Assembly: GCA_016205045.1 (NCBI GenBank)
Contig: JACQJM010000257.1
Span: 1-7,372 of the forward strand
DNA length: 7,372 nucleotides
Reading direction: 5' to 3'
Source of the DNA: Elusimicrobiota bacterium
GTDB lineage: Bacteria; Elusimicrobiota; Elusimicrobia; JACQJN01
Below the pieces are notes generated by a model. It worked only from the letters and a program-made list of their open reading frames with translations. It had not been told where the DNA came from and did no database searches. The position numbers and the translations under genes are program-made. Shown here piece by piece: positions 1-6,394 of this stretch; position 1 is the first letter of the stretch, and every line of letters starts with the position of its first letter.

Positions 1-15
1 ACTCAGGATTGATCG

Positions 16-50
16 TTGATAATGTATCAAAAAGCGGGCGTGGAAGTCAA
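16..50 (-). promoter_or_regulatory. Possible promoter overlapped by a 15-base palindrome
   Basis: Downstream of the aldehyde dehydrogenase stop, reading leftward, there is a TTGACT box (50-45), an 18-base spacer and a TACATT box (26-21). This resembles a weak sigma-70 promoter pointing out of the window. A perfect palindrome, TTGATA-ATG-TATCAA (16-30), covers the -10 position and could be an operator. It resembles an FNR-type box (TTGAT-N4-ATCAA), but its half-sites are separated by five bases instead of four, so I do not call it FNR. The gene it would serve is not visible. The promoter is an inference; the palindrome itself is directly seen. Confidence 0.25.
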
Positions 51-60
51 GAAAAAGTTT

Positions 61-1527
61 CTATTTTTCAGCAATAAATATATTTTTGACTTCGGTGTAG
101 AGGCCCAACGCTTTTAAGCCCAGCTCTCGCCCCACCCCAGATTTTCTGAAGCCTCCAAAAGGAGCCTCCAGATGAACACTATGGCCGGAGTTGATGGAGA
201 GAACACCCGTACGAATAGATCGAGCCACGCGCAGGGCCCGTCCGATGTCCCGAGTCCAAACAGATCCCGAGAGACCATACTCGGAGTCGTTGGCAAGGGA
301 GATCGCCTCGGTCTCATCCTTAAAGGGGATCACGCACAAAACGGGACCAAATATTTCTTCCCGAACCACTCGCATGTCGGGTCGAGCCTTATCCAGAATG
401 GTCGGCAGAAGGTACGATCCCTTTTTTAAATTTTCATTTTTGGGAGGACCGCCCCCGCAGATAACCTGGGCCCCTTCTTGAACACCCAGGCGAATATACT
501 CCTCCACCTTTTTTCTCTGCGCCATGGAGATGAGCGGACCTATTTCTGTCGTGGGGGACTTGGGGTCATCTACGCGCAAGCGATCCGTCCTCGCCAGAAG
601 AGCTTCCATAAATTTGTCGTAGATCCCCCGCTGGACAAAGGCCCTGCTTCGGGCGCAGCAGTCCTGGCCGGCGTTGGAAAACACAGAGAACACCGTGCTC
701 TCCACGCACAAATCTATTTGAGCATCGTCAAAGATAATGTTGGGAGATTTTCCCCCCAACTCCAGAGAAATTCTTTTGATGAAGGGAGCCCCCAGGGCCA
801 TAATCTCCGCTCCCGTTTGAGTTTCTCCCGTGAAGGAAATTTTGGGGACGCCCGGGTGTTGTGCCAGGGCACGTCCCACCGTGGAGCCGGGACCCACCAC
901 CACGTTAAACACTCCTTCTGGAATTCCCGCTTCCAGCGCCAGCTTTGCCAGCCTGAGGGCGGACAATGGGGTGAGACTAGCCGGCTTCACGATGACGGTA
1001 TTTCCAGCGGCCAGGGCGGGGGAGAACTTCCATGAAGCGATCATCATGGGGTAATTCCACGGCACAATGAGACCGCACACTCCTATGGGCTCGCGCAAGG
1101 TAAAATCCAGACCTTGGTCCGCCACCGGAATGGTCTCTCCGAAATACTTCTGGACCGCCCCCGCGTAATACTCCAAACAGTCCGCCACCCCATTCGCCTC
1201 GTCCTGGGAATCTCGAATGGGCTTTCCCGTATTAAGGGTTTCCAGGGTGGATAACTCCTCCTTGTGCTGGCGGACCAAGGCGGAGAATTGGAAGAGTTTT
1301 TTGGCACGGTCTCTCGGCCCAAGATGAGACCAAGTCTCAAATGCTTTTGTCGCGGCGGAGACCGCCAAATCTACATCTTGGGAGTCTCCTTGAGTCACCT
1401 CTGCAATGGACCCCTCCGTGGCGGGATCATAAAGTTCATAGGTCTTTCCTGTTTTAGAAAGAACTTCGCGTCCCCCGATCCACATCCCGGCTGTTTTTTT
1501 AAGATTCAGCTCTTCCAGATTGATCAT
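61..1527 (-). CDS. NAD(P)-dependent aldehyde dehydrogenase, gamma-glutamyl-aminoaldehyde / betaine-aldehyde type
   Basis: This is a complete 488-residue member of the aldehyde dehydrogenase superfamily, which oxidises an aldehyde to a carboxylate with NAD(P)+ in the cytoplasm. All the core signatures are present: PWNYP at 156-160 (catalytic Asn158), the cofactor lysine in KPAS (Lys181), the SFTGETQTG loop at 231-239, the general base Glu256 in ELGGK, the nucleophile Cys290 in GQDCC, and EIFGP at 391-395. The length is typical. The ATG start is preceded by AAGGA four bases upstream. It is the last visible gene of the run and follows the short-chain dehydrogenase after 97 bases containing a palindromic repeat. 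Exact substrate cannot be read from the sequence. The neighbouring gamma-glutamyl-amine-synthetase-like gene suggests a gamma-glutamylated aminoaldehyde, as for E. coli PuuC or the aldehyde dehydrogenase beside mycobacterial glnA4. Betaine aldehyde or another aminoaldehyde remains possible. Confidence 0.93.
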   Translation of the reverse strand: MINLEELNLKKTAGMWIGGREVLSKTGKTYELYDPATEGSIAEVTQGDSQDVDLAVSAATKAFETWSHLGPRDRAKKLFQFSALVRQHKEELSTLETLNTGKPIRDSQDEANGVADCLEYYAGAVQKYFGETIPVADQGLDFTLREPIGVCGLIVPWNYPMMIASWKFSPALAAGNTVIVKPASLTPLSALRLAKLALEAGIPEGVFNVVVGPGSTVGRALAQHPGVPKISFTGETQTGAEIMALGAPFIKRISLELGGKSPNIIFDDAQIDLCVESTVFSVFSNAGQDCCARSRAFVQRGIYDKFMEALLARTDRLRVDDPKSPTTEIGPLISMAQRKKVEEYIRLGVQEGAQVICGGGPPKNENLKKGSYLLPTILDKARPDMRVVREEIFGPVLCVIPFKDETEAISLANDSEYGLSGSVWTRDIGRALRVARSIRTGVLSINSGHSVHLEAPFGGFRKSGVGRELGLKALGLYTEVKNIFIAEK

Positions 1528-1577
1528 TGGATCCTTCGACCCACTAACTGGACTTGCGCAAATTTGATTTAGAGCCT

Positions 1578-1622
1578 ACCCTAATATCCCTCTCCCTTGA
1601 TGGGAGAGGGTAGGGTGAGGGT
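1578..1622. repeat. Palindromic intergenic repeat (CCCTCTCCC / GGGAGAGGG family)
   Basis: CCCTCTCCC (1588-1596) and GGGAGAGGG (1602-1610) form a perfect 9-bp inverted repeat around the 5-base loop TTGAT. An outer 5-bp arm pair, ACCCT (1578-1582) with AGGGT (1612-1616), extends it, and the right side continues as GAGGGT-AGGGT-GAGGGT words up to the dehydrogenase stop codon. From memory, this matches a very common dispersed intergenic element in many bacterial genomes that reads CCCTCACCCTAACCCTCTCCC-like on one strand. It lies between two co-directional genes. As RNA it would form a strong hairpin, but no T-tract follows it on the minus strand, so it is not a canonical terminator. It could stabilise the 3' end of the upstream message or lower expression of the aldehyde dehydrogenase. 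Confidence 0.8.
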
Positions 1623-1624
1623 AT

Positions 1625-2398
1625 TCAGAAATAATTGGAGGTGATTCCACCATCTACCACCATCACAGCCCCGTTGGTCCAACTCGATTCCGGGGAGGCC
1701 AGATAAAGCGCCAGATATACCACATCCTCCGGCTTGCCAAATCGTCCCATGGGAATACGGTTTAACCGCTTGGCCTTCTCGGCAGGCTCCTTGAAAAGCC
1801 ACTCTGTCAAAAGAGGCGTTTCAATGGGCCCGGGGCAGATAGCATTGGAACGAACGCCCTTAGGACCAAATTGCACCGCCAGGGATTTTGTCAAAGCGAT
1901 CACAGCCCCTTTGGAGGCGGTGTAAGCATCCTGGGGTACCGTGCAACCCACCAACGCCACAAAGGAAGCGATGTTGATTACAGAACCTCCTCCCCCCTTC
2001 ACGATCTGCGGGATGCCGTACTTGCAGCCTAAATACACCCCCTTCAAGTTCACGCGGTACACCTGATCCCAAACCTCAGAATCGGTGTCCAGAACAGAGT
2101 GGTCCTTCTCGGGAAATATGCCGGCATTGTTGTAAAGAACATCCAACTTCCCAAAGGCTTTTACGGCCGCCGCCACCATCTTCTGGGCATCCGTGTCGGA
2201 GGAGACGTCCGCCTGCACCGCGATCCCACGACCCCCCGTTTTTATAATCAGCTGTGCTGTCTCCTCCGCCTGTTGCCCGCGTAGATCCACCGCCACGATG
2301 GAAGCGCCTTCCCCCGCAAAAACTTGTGCGGCGACCCGTCCCATGCCGCTCCCCGCTCCCGTTATGAGGCAAACTTTTCCCTTTAATCTTTCACTCAT
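1625..2398 (-). CDS. Short-chain dehydrogenase/reductase (classical SDR, NAD-preferring)
   Basis: This is a complete 257-residue classical SDR oxidoreductase. The Rossmann glycine motif TGAGSGMG is at 13-20. Asp38 at the end of the second beta strand normally selects NAD(H) over NADP(H). NNAG is at 90-93, and the catalytic tetrad is Asn117, Ser145, Tyr159 and Lys163 (YTASK). A C-terminal GRFGKPEDV segment and VDGG close the fold. The family oxidises alcohols or reduces ketones, and the substrate cannot be read from sequence; many close relatives are labelled 3-oxoacyl-ACP reductase or glucose dehydrogenase without proof. The ATG lies two bases after the glutamine-synthetase-like stop codon, with GAGAGG inside the upstream gene, so translation is probably coupled. 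In this context I infer oxidation of a gamma-glutamylated amino alcohol to the aldehyde used by the next enzyme. Confidence 0.93.
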   Translation of the reverse strand: MSERLKGKVCLITGAGSGMGRVAAQVFAGEGASIVAVDLRGQQAEETAQLIIKTGGRGIAVQADVSSDTDAQKMVAAAVKAFGKLDVLYNNAGIFPEKDHSVLDTDSEVWDQVYRVNLKGVYLGCKYGIPQIVKGGGGSVINIASFVALVGCTVPQDAYTASKGAVIALTKSLAVQFGPKGVRSNAICPGPIETPLLTEWLFKEPAEKAKRLNRIPMGRFGKPEDVVYLALYLASPESSWTNGAVMVVDGGITSNYF

Positions 2399-2400
2399 TC

Positions 2401-3774
2401 CTAAATCCTCTCAAAATACCTCGCCAACTCCCAACAGGTCACGGCCCGATCAAAGGCCTCCTGCTCCACGCGGGCCGCGTGGAGATAGTGAGCATGCACC
2501 TTTTCTCCAAAAGTCTCCCGGGCCGCCTCGGATTTTTCCCACCCATCCGCAGCCTCATGCAGAGATTTAGGAACCTGAGAGAGGCCCTTCGCCTCATACG
2601 CGTTGCCCCGAAATTCCTCCGTAGCCTTCTGCTTTTTGGAGATTCCATGCAACACCGCTGCGATCGTCGCGGCAAAGGCCAAATACGGGTTGGCGTCCGC
2701 CCCGGGAATTCTATTTTCAACGCGAAAGCTGGGACCCTTCCCCACAATCCGGAACCCGCAGGTGCGGTTGTCTCTCCCCCACGCGATGCGCGTGGGAGCG
2801 AATGTCGACGCTTGGTAACGTTTATAGGAATTCACCGTAGGCGCGAAGAAAATAGAAAAATCCTTGGCCAAAGCCATCTGTCCGGCCAGAGCTTGGAAAA
2901 ACAATGGTGCCGGCTCGCCTGAAGCACCGCCCTTCCAGAAAAGATTATTTTTTTCCTGCAGATCCCAAAGGCTTGAGTGAAGATGAAAACTGGAGCCTGC
3001 CGATTGCGCCGAGTACTTGGCCATGTACGTCACCGCTACCCCTTTCTGAAGAGCGATCTCTTTGGCCCCATGCTTATATAAGGTATGCCGGTCCGCCATC
3101 TCCAGGGGATCGGCATAGCGCAGGTTGATCTCCTGCTGACCAAACCCCCACTCCCCCTTGGAGAACTCCACGGGCACCCCGGAAGAGTTCATGTGGTTGC
3201 GAATCTCTCGAACCACAAATTCTTCTTTGGTTCCCTGGAGAATATGATAATCCTCTATATAAGAGCCCAGTGGGTCGAGGTGGTGATATCCTTTTTGGCG
3301 GGCCGAATCGAAGGAATCTTTAAACAAATAAAGCTCAAGCTCCGATGCCACCTTAAATCGGTAGCCCATTTTCTTGGCCCGCTCCAGCTGGCGCATTAAG
3401 ATCTGCCGCGGAGCTACTTCCACAATATCTCCTTTCTCATCTTTTAAATCACAAATCACCAGGGCCGTCTTCTCAAGCCACGACAGGAGTCTTAGGGTGT
3501 TCATATCCGGAACCATGTGGAAGTCCCCGTAGCCCTTCTCCCAACTGGTAAACTCAAAGCCCTGCACGGGCTCCATCTCCATGTCCACGGTTAGCAAATA
3601 TGCACAGGCATGGAGCCCACTTCGAACCACCTCCTCCGCAAAAAAATTTCCCGCGACTCGTTTCCCCATCCAACGTCCCAACATATCGGGGAAAACGGCC
3701 AACACCGTATCTACCTCTTTACGGCGGATCTTCTCTAAGAGAGATTTTAAGGAAAGTACTCCGTTTTCAGCCAT
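2401..3774 (-). CDS. Glutamine synthetase family protein, probable gamma-glutamyl-amine (polyamine/ethanolamine) synthetase
   Basis: This complete 457-residue ATP-dependent ligase of the glutamine synthetase fold joins the gamma-carboxyl of glutamate to an amine. The beta-grasp N-terminal domain spans roughly 1-110 (with the DMLGRWMGKR segment) and the catalytic domain follows. Visible metal and substrate ligands are Glu145/Glu147 (SELELYLF), Glu208 and Glu215 (GEWGFGQQE), His264/His266 (SSFHLH), Arg319 (NSYKR), and Glu353/Arg355 (VENRIPGADANPYL). The GEWGFGQQEINL spacing and the C-terminal NAYEAKGLSQVPKSL stretch are typical of the PuuA/GlnA4/IpuC-type group rather than housekeeping GlnA, and no NLYDL adenylylation motif is seen. 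The Shine-Dalgarno sequence is weak; a small ACCCAC-A-GTGGGT palindrome (3786-3798) lies in the 31-base gap after the ACT gene. Its partners are the SDR and aldehyde dehydrogenase. The amine (putrescine, ethanolamine, isopropylamine or other) is not determinable here. Confidence 0.92.
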   Translation of the reverse strand: MAENGVLSLKSLLEKIRRKEVDTVLAVFPDMLGRWMGKRVAGNFFAEEVVRSGLHACAYLLTVDMEMEPVQGFEFTSWEKGYGDFHMVPDMNTLRLLSWLEKTALVICDLKDEKGDIVEVAPRQILMRQLERAKKMGYRFKVASELELYLFKDSFDSARQKGYHHLDPLGSYIEDYHILQGTKEEFVVREIRNHMNSSGVPVEFSKGEWGFGQQEINLRYADPLEMADRHTLYKHGAKEIALQKGVAVTYMAKYSAQSAGSSFHLHSSLWDLQEKNNLFWKGGASGEPAPLFFQALAGQMALAKDFSIFFAPTVNSYKRYQASTFAPTRIAWGRDNRTCGFRIVGKGPSFRVENRIPGADANPYLAFAATIAAVLHGISKKQKATEEFRGNAYEAKGLSQVPKSLHEAADGWEKSEAARETFGEKVHAHYLHAARVEQEAFDRAVTCWELARYFERI

Positions 3775-3805
3775 GACTTCTCACCACCCACAGTGGGTCT
3801 TCGGA

Positions 3806-4213
3806 CTAAACTCCCAAGACTTTCCCCACCGCTTCCACATCTTTATCCTCCGCCCAAACATAGGCGCCGTAGGTATTTCCAGTGCTGATGGCATCCACCG
3901 CGTGCAAGTTGATCTTTGCGGCCGACACTTTATCCAACATCTCGCACAAGACTCCGGCTCTGTCTTCTCCTGCAAGAAAAAAACAGGTGGCCTCCCGAAC
4001 CTGCATCCCCGCCGCCTGGGCGGCATTTTTAAACTTCACCCCATCTTCAGGAACACAGATAATCTGGGCTTTCCCTCCACCCATTCCGAACGCCCAAAGG
4101 CCTTTTAGATTGACCCCCGCATTTTTAAGCGTTGTGGCGAACTGCGCCAGCGCTCCCGGCTTATCTTCCGCATCTTTTATGAAATACTTCACCCGCTTCA
4201 TGGTTTGAGTCAT
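3806..4213 (-). CDS. Tandem ACT-domain protein, putative amino-acid sensor
   Basis: This 135-residue soluble protein consists almost entirely of two ACT-like beta-alpha-beta-beta-alpha-beta units. The first spans about 8-57 (VKYFIKDAEDKPGALAQF, then the N-A-G-V-N-L turn). The second spans about 75-133 (FFLAGEDRAGVLCEML, then KINLHAVDAIS). The D-K-P-G and D-R-A-G turns sit where ACT domains bind amino-acid ligands at dimer interfaces. There is no attached enzyme or DNA-binding domain, so it is a stand-alone sensor or allosteric partner. It is the first gene of the amine-utilisation run, 31 bases upstream of the glutamine-synthetase-like gene. I infer that it reports an amino acid (perhaps glutamate, glutamine or glycine) to this operon. 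Direct regulation of the ligase is only a hypothesis. Confidence 0.85.
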   Translation of the reverse strand: MTQTMKRVKYFIKDAEDKPGALAQFATTLKNAGVNLKGLWAFGMGGGKAQIICVPEDGVKFKNAAQAAGMQVREATCFFLAGEDRAGVLCEMLDKVSAAKINLHAVDAISTGNTYGAYVWAEDKDVEAVGKVLGV

Positions 4214-4218
4214 AGTTT

Positions 4219-4226
4219 CTCCTTTT
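4219..4226 (-). promoter_or_regulatory. Strong ribosome binding site of the ACT gene
   Basis: AAAAGGAG reads on the minus strand five bases before the ATG at 4213. This favours the first Met over the in-frame Met at codon 5. It is clearly stronger than the initiation region of atpC upstream or the glutamine-synthetase-like gene downstream. Confidence 0.8.
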
Positions 4227-4241
4227 TACAACATCATTTAT

Positions 4242-4267
4242 CCCTCCCGTTCTCGCGAACAGGCGGG
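4242..4267 (-). other. GNRA-capped hairpin in the ACT-gene leader
   Basis: On the minus strand, CCCGCCTGTTC and GAACGGGAGGG are separated by the tetraloop GCGA. In RNA, seven pairs (one of them G-U) stack next to the loop, then one G-A mismatch, then three more G-C pairs. The hairpin ends 15 bases before the Shine-Dalgarno sequence. No U-run follows, so it is not a standard intrinsic terminator. The rest of the 186-base spacer (4214-4399) holds no gene I can support. The best minus-strand -10-like word is TATATT (4289-4284), without a convincing -35 box, so whether the ACT operon has its own promoter or is read through from atpC is open. Confidence 0.5.
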
Positions 4268-4399
4268 GTTAGCCTTCTCTCGGAATATACTAACAAATAT
4301 CCGACCACCACCTGCTGAGTGTTCTGCGGGCGAGGAGGTATAATTTGGGGAAGTTCTGAGGCTAGGGAATGAACGACCTTTAATAGGAAGAGCTTATCC

Positions 4400-4840
4400 T
4401 TAGGAACGGGAGGAAGAATGCGTGGTGCGTCTGAGTTCGGCGACCTTGAGGCGAACAGCAGCCCGGCGCGCGGCAGCTTCTGCTTGGGCCAATGTGAGAG
4501 GGTCGATATTTGGGCTAACCATCTGGGCCTTGGCTTTCTCCAATGCCTGGCGAGCCCTTTCGGCATCTATCTCTTCTGCCATCTCCGCTGTTTCAGCAAA
4601 AACAGAAACCACGTCCCCATGAATTTCCACAAACCCACCCGAAATGGCCAAAACATTCACATCTTCTCCTCGATGAGTGCGCAGGCTTCCTTCTTGTAAT
4701 TGAACAAAAAAAGGTGCATGCCCGGGTAGAATTCCCATTTCTCCCGCGTAAGCCGGCAACACCACGAAGTCGACGCCCGAGCTTTCCTGAACCACGCGCT
4801 CGGGAGTTACCAACCGCAACGTGAGTTGTTTTTTAGCCAT
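4400..4840 (-). CDS. atpC: F1 ATP synthase epsilon subunit
   Basis: This complete 146-residue epsilon subunit is part of the central stalk of F1 with gamma; it couples rotation to the c-ring and can inhibit ATP hydrolysis. The N-terminal beta-sandwich (about 1-85) contains the family hallmark GEMGILPGHAP at 33-43 and the ISGGFVEI strand at 66-73. A C-terminal helical hairpin follows from about 88 to 138 (EIDAERARQALEKAK, then AQAEAAARRAAVRLKVAELRR split by a turn), so the inhibitory arm is present. The length is slightly above the usual 130-140, with a Ser/Arg-rich tail. It follows atpD after an 87-base spacer. No Shine-Dalgarno is visible: the bases before the ATG are the end of an inverted word-repeat array. 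It is the last ATP synthase gene here. Confidence 0.96.
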   Translation of the reverse strand: MAKKQLTLRLVTPERVVQESSGVDFVVLPAYAGEMGILPGHAPFFVQLQEGSLRTHRGEDVNVLAISGGFVEIHGDVVSVFAETAEMAEEIDAERARQALEKAKAQMVSPNIDPLTLAQAEAAARRAAVRLKVAELRRTTHSSSRS

Positions 4841-4848
4841 TTTATAAA

Positions 4849-4924
4849 GGGATTAAGGAATTATGGAATTAAGTGATTAAGACGATAAAAACTCTTAATC
4901 CCCCAATCCCTATTCCCTTAATCC
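4849..4924. repeat. Inverted array of degenerate octamers between atpD and atpC
   Basis: The left half reads, in 8-base steps from 4849, GGGATTAA, GGAATTAT, GGAATTAA, GTGATTAA, GACGATAA. After a 5-base spacer (4889-4893) the right half reads CTTAATCC, CCCAATCC, CTATTCC (one base short), CTTAATCC. The halves are complementary: an 11-bp perfect outer stem (4848-4858 with 4916-4926) and a 7-bp inner stem (4875-4881 with 4894-4900). The array fills nearly the whole 87-base spacer. In the message it would form a long imperfect hairpin between the beta stop and the epsilon start. Confidence 0.85.
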
Positions 4925-4927
4925 CTC

Positions 4928-6337
4928 CTAAGACTGCATCTTTGCCGCTTTCTCGACGGCTTCATCGACGGAACCCACCATGTAGAACGCCTGCTCGGAA
5001 AGAGCGTCGTGCTTACCCTCCATTAGCTCTTTAAATCCCCGCACCGTTTCCTTAAGCGAGACGTACTTGCCGGGCATTCCCGTAAACTGTTCCGCCACGA
5101 AAAAGGGCTGCGAGAGAAATTTTTGAACCTTCCTGGCGCGCGCCACAATGAGCTTGTCCTCATCAGAAAGTTCATCGATTCCGAGGATAGCGATGATGTC
5201 CTGCAGGTCCTTATAGCGCTGCAGGATTTTTTGCACTCCTCTCGCCACGGCATAGTGTTCTTCCCCCACGATCTTGGGATCCAAAATGCGCGAAGTCGAA
5301 TCTAAGGGATCCACGGCAGGATAAATCCCCAGTTCCGCGATCTGACGATTGAGCACGGTGGTTGCATCCAAGTGAGTGAAGGTCGTGGCCACGCCAGGAT
5401 CGGTCAAGTCATCCGCGGGAACATACACCGCCTGAATAGAAGTAATCGAGCCGCGCTTGGTCGAGGTAATTCTCTCCTGAAGCAATCCCACTTCCGTGGT
5501 CAGGGTGGGCTGGTATCCCACCGCAGAAGGCATGCGGCCCAAAAGTGCGGACACCTCGGCGCCGGCAAGCACGAAGCGAAACACATTATCAATAAACAGA
5601 AGCACATCTTGGCCTTCTGAATCCCGAAAATGTTCCGCCTGCGTCAAAGCCGTCAATCCCACTCGGGCACGGGAACCAGGAGGCTCATTCATTTGGCCAT
5701 ACACTAACACAGTTTTGGAAAGAACCGGAGATCCATCCTGAAGCTTCGTGTGTTGCATTTCCAGCCACAAATCGTTCCCTTCCCTGGAGCGCTCGCCCAC
5801 GCCGCCAAACACCGAAACGCCGCCGTGTTGTTTGGCCACATTGTTGATGAGTTCCTGGATGATGACCGTTTTTCCTACCCCCGCACCTCCGAAGAGACCC
5901 ACCTTTCCTCCCTTCATATAAGGTTCCAAGAGATCGATGACCTTAATGCCTGTTTCAAATATCTGTGGGGTGGTCTGCTGTTCCGTCAGCGGTGGCGGGG
6001 CACGATGGATCGGCAAACGATCTTTTGTTTCTATTGGACCTCGATAGTCTTTGGGTTCTCCCAAAACATCCAGCAACCGACCCAGACAAGCTCGACCCAC
6101 AGGAACCGAAATGGGCGATCCCATATCCTCCACGACCACCCCCCTGCGGAGCCCATCCGTGGGGCCCAAGGCAATGGCCCGTACCGTATTGTCTCCTAAA
6201 TGCTGCGACACCTCCACCGTCAAAGCCGAATCCCCGAATTTAATTTTCAAGGCATTATAGATCGCCGGAAGGCTTCCCGAAGGGAACTCCACATCCAGCA
6301 CAGGACCAACGACCTGCACCACTTTACCCACGTTCAT
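4928..6337 (-). CDS. atpD: F1 ATP synthase beta subunit
   Basis: This complete 469-residue catalytic beta subunit forms the F1 hexamer with alpha and makes ATP at the inner membrane surface. The N-terminal beta-barrel covers about 1-75. The Walker A loop GGAGVGKT is at 150-157, the catalytic Glu182 lies in GERSREGND, and NEPPGSRARVGLT is at 217-229. Walker B LLFID is at 246-250, the VPADDLTDP segment at 306-314, and the DELSDED hinge motif that contacts gamma is at 388-394. The ATG is preceded by AAGGAG six bases upstream. Length and motif order are normal (E. coli is 460 residues). The gene follows the PilZ gene after 78 bases instead of following atpG directly, which is the unusual feature of this operon. 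Confidence 0.98.
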   Translation of the reverse strand: MNVGKVVQVVGPVLDVEFPSGSLPAIYNALKIKFGDSALTVEVSQHLGDNTVRAIALGPTDGLRRGVVVEDMGSPISVPVGRACLGRLLDVLGEPKDYRGPIETKDRLPIHRAPPPLTEQQTTPQIFETGIKVIDLLEPYMKGGKVGLFGGAGVGKTVIIQELINNVAKQHGGVSVFGGVGERSREGNDLWLEMQHTKLQDGSPVLSKTVLVYGQMNEPPGSRARVGLTALTQAEHFRDSEGQDVLLFIDNVFRFVLAGAEVSALLGRMPSAVGYQPTLTTEVGLLQERITSTKRGSITSIQAVYVPADDLTDPGVATTFTHLDATTVLNRQIAELGIYPAVDPLDSTSRILDPKIVGEEHYAVARGVQKILQRYKDLQDIIAILGIDELSDEDKLIVARARKVQKFLSQPFFVAEQFTGMPGKYVSLKETVRGFKELMEGKHDALSEQAFYMVGSVDEAVEKAAKMQS

Positions 6338-6362
6338 ATCGGACTCCTTATTTATTTCGTGA

Positions 6363-6394
6363 GCACGTAATCACGTTAGCAAGTAAGCACGTGA
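6363..6394. repeat. Degenerate octamer tandem between the PilZ gene and atpD
   Basis: Four consecutive 8-base words read on the plus strand GCACGTAA, TCACGTTA, GCAAGTAA, GCACGTGA. The preceding TTTCGTGA (6355-6362) is a possible fifth, worn copy. The consensus is roughly KCACGTWA, with ACGT cores at 6365, 6373 and 6389. The array stops about a dozen bases upstream of the atpD Shine-Dalgarno sequence. It has a different word from the arrays in the other two ATP synthase spacers but nearly the same word length. It could be a protein-binding array or a dispersed genomic repeat. Confidence 0.7.

Noticed and set aside
478..1035. Long plus-strand open frame (185 codons) opposite the aldehyde dehydrogenase gene.
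   Set aside because: It is entirely antisense to a well-supported gene, with low-complexity, unrecognisable protein sequence and no start signal; a shadow frame.
1581..1802. Short minus-strand frame ending in L-T-L-P-S-P-I-K-G-E-G.
   Set aside because: This is translation of the CCCTCTCCC intergenic repeat plus an out-of-frame part of the SDR gene; not a gene.
4339..4344. Perfect TATAAT on the plus strand between atpC and the ACT gene.
   Set aside because: No supported plus-strand gene exists in the window and no good -35 box lies 16-18 bases upstream; likely chance.
4234..4566. Minus-strand open frame of 110 codons overlapping the atpC 3' end and the following spacer.
   Set aside because: It is out of frame with atpC, overlaps its conserved C-terminal helices and gives no recognisable domain.
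5549..5590. Beta-subunit residues Leu257 and Ala260 (F-V-L-A-G-A-E) instead of the frequent Q-A-G-S-E form near Walker B.
   Set aside because: E. coli beta has T-L-A-G-T-E at the same place, so this is normal family variation and not a defect.
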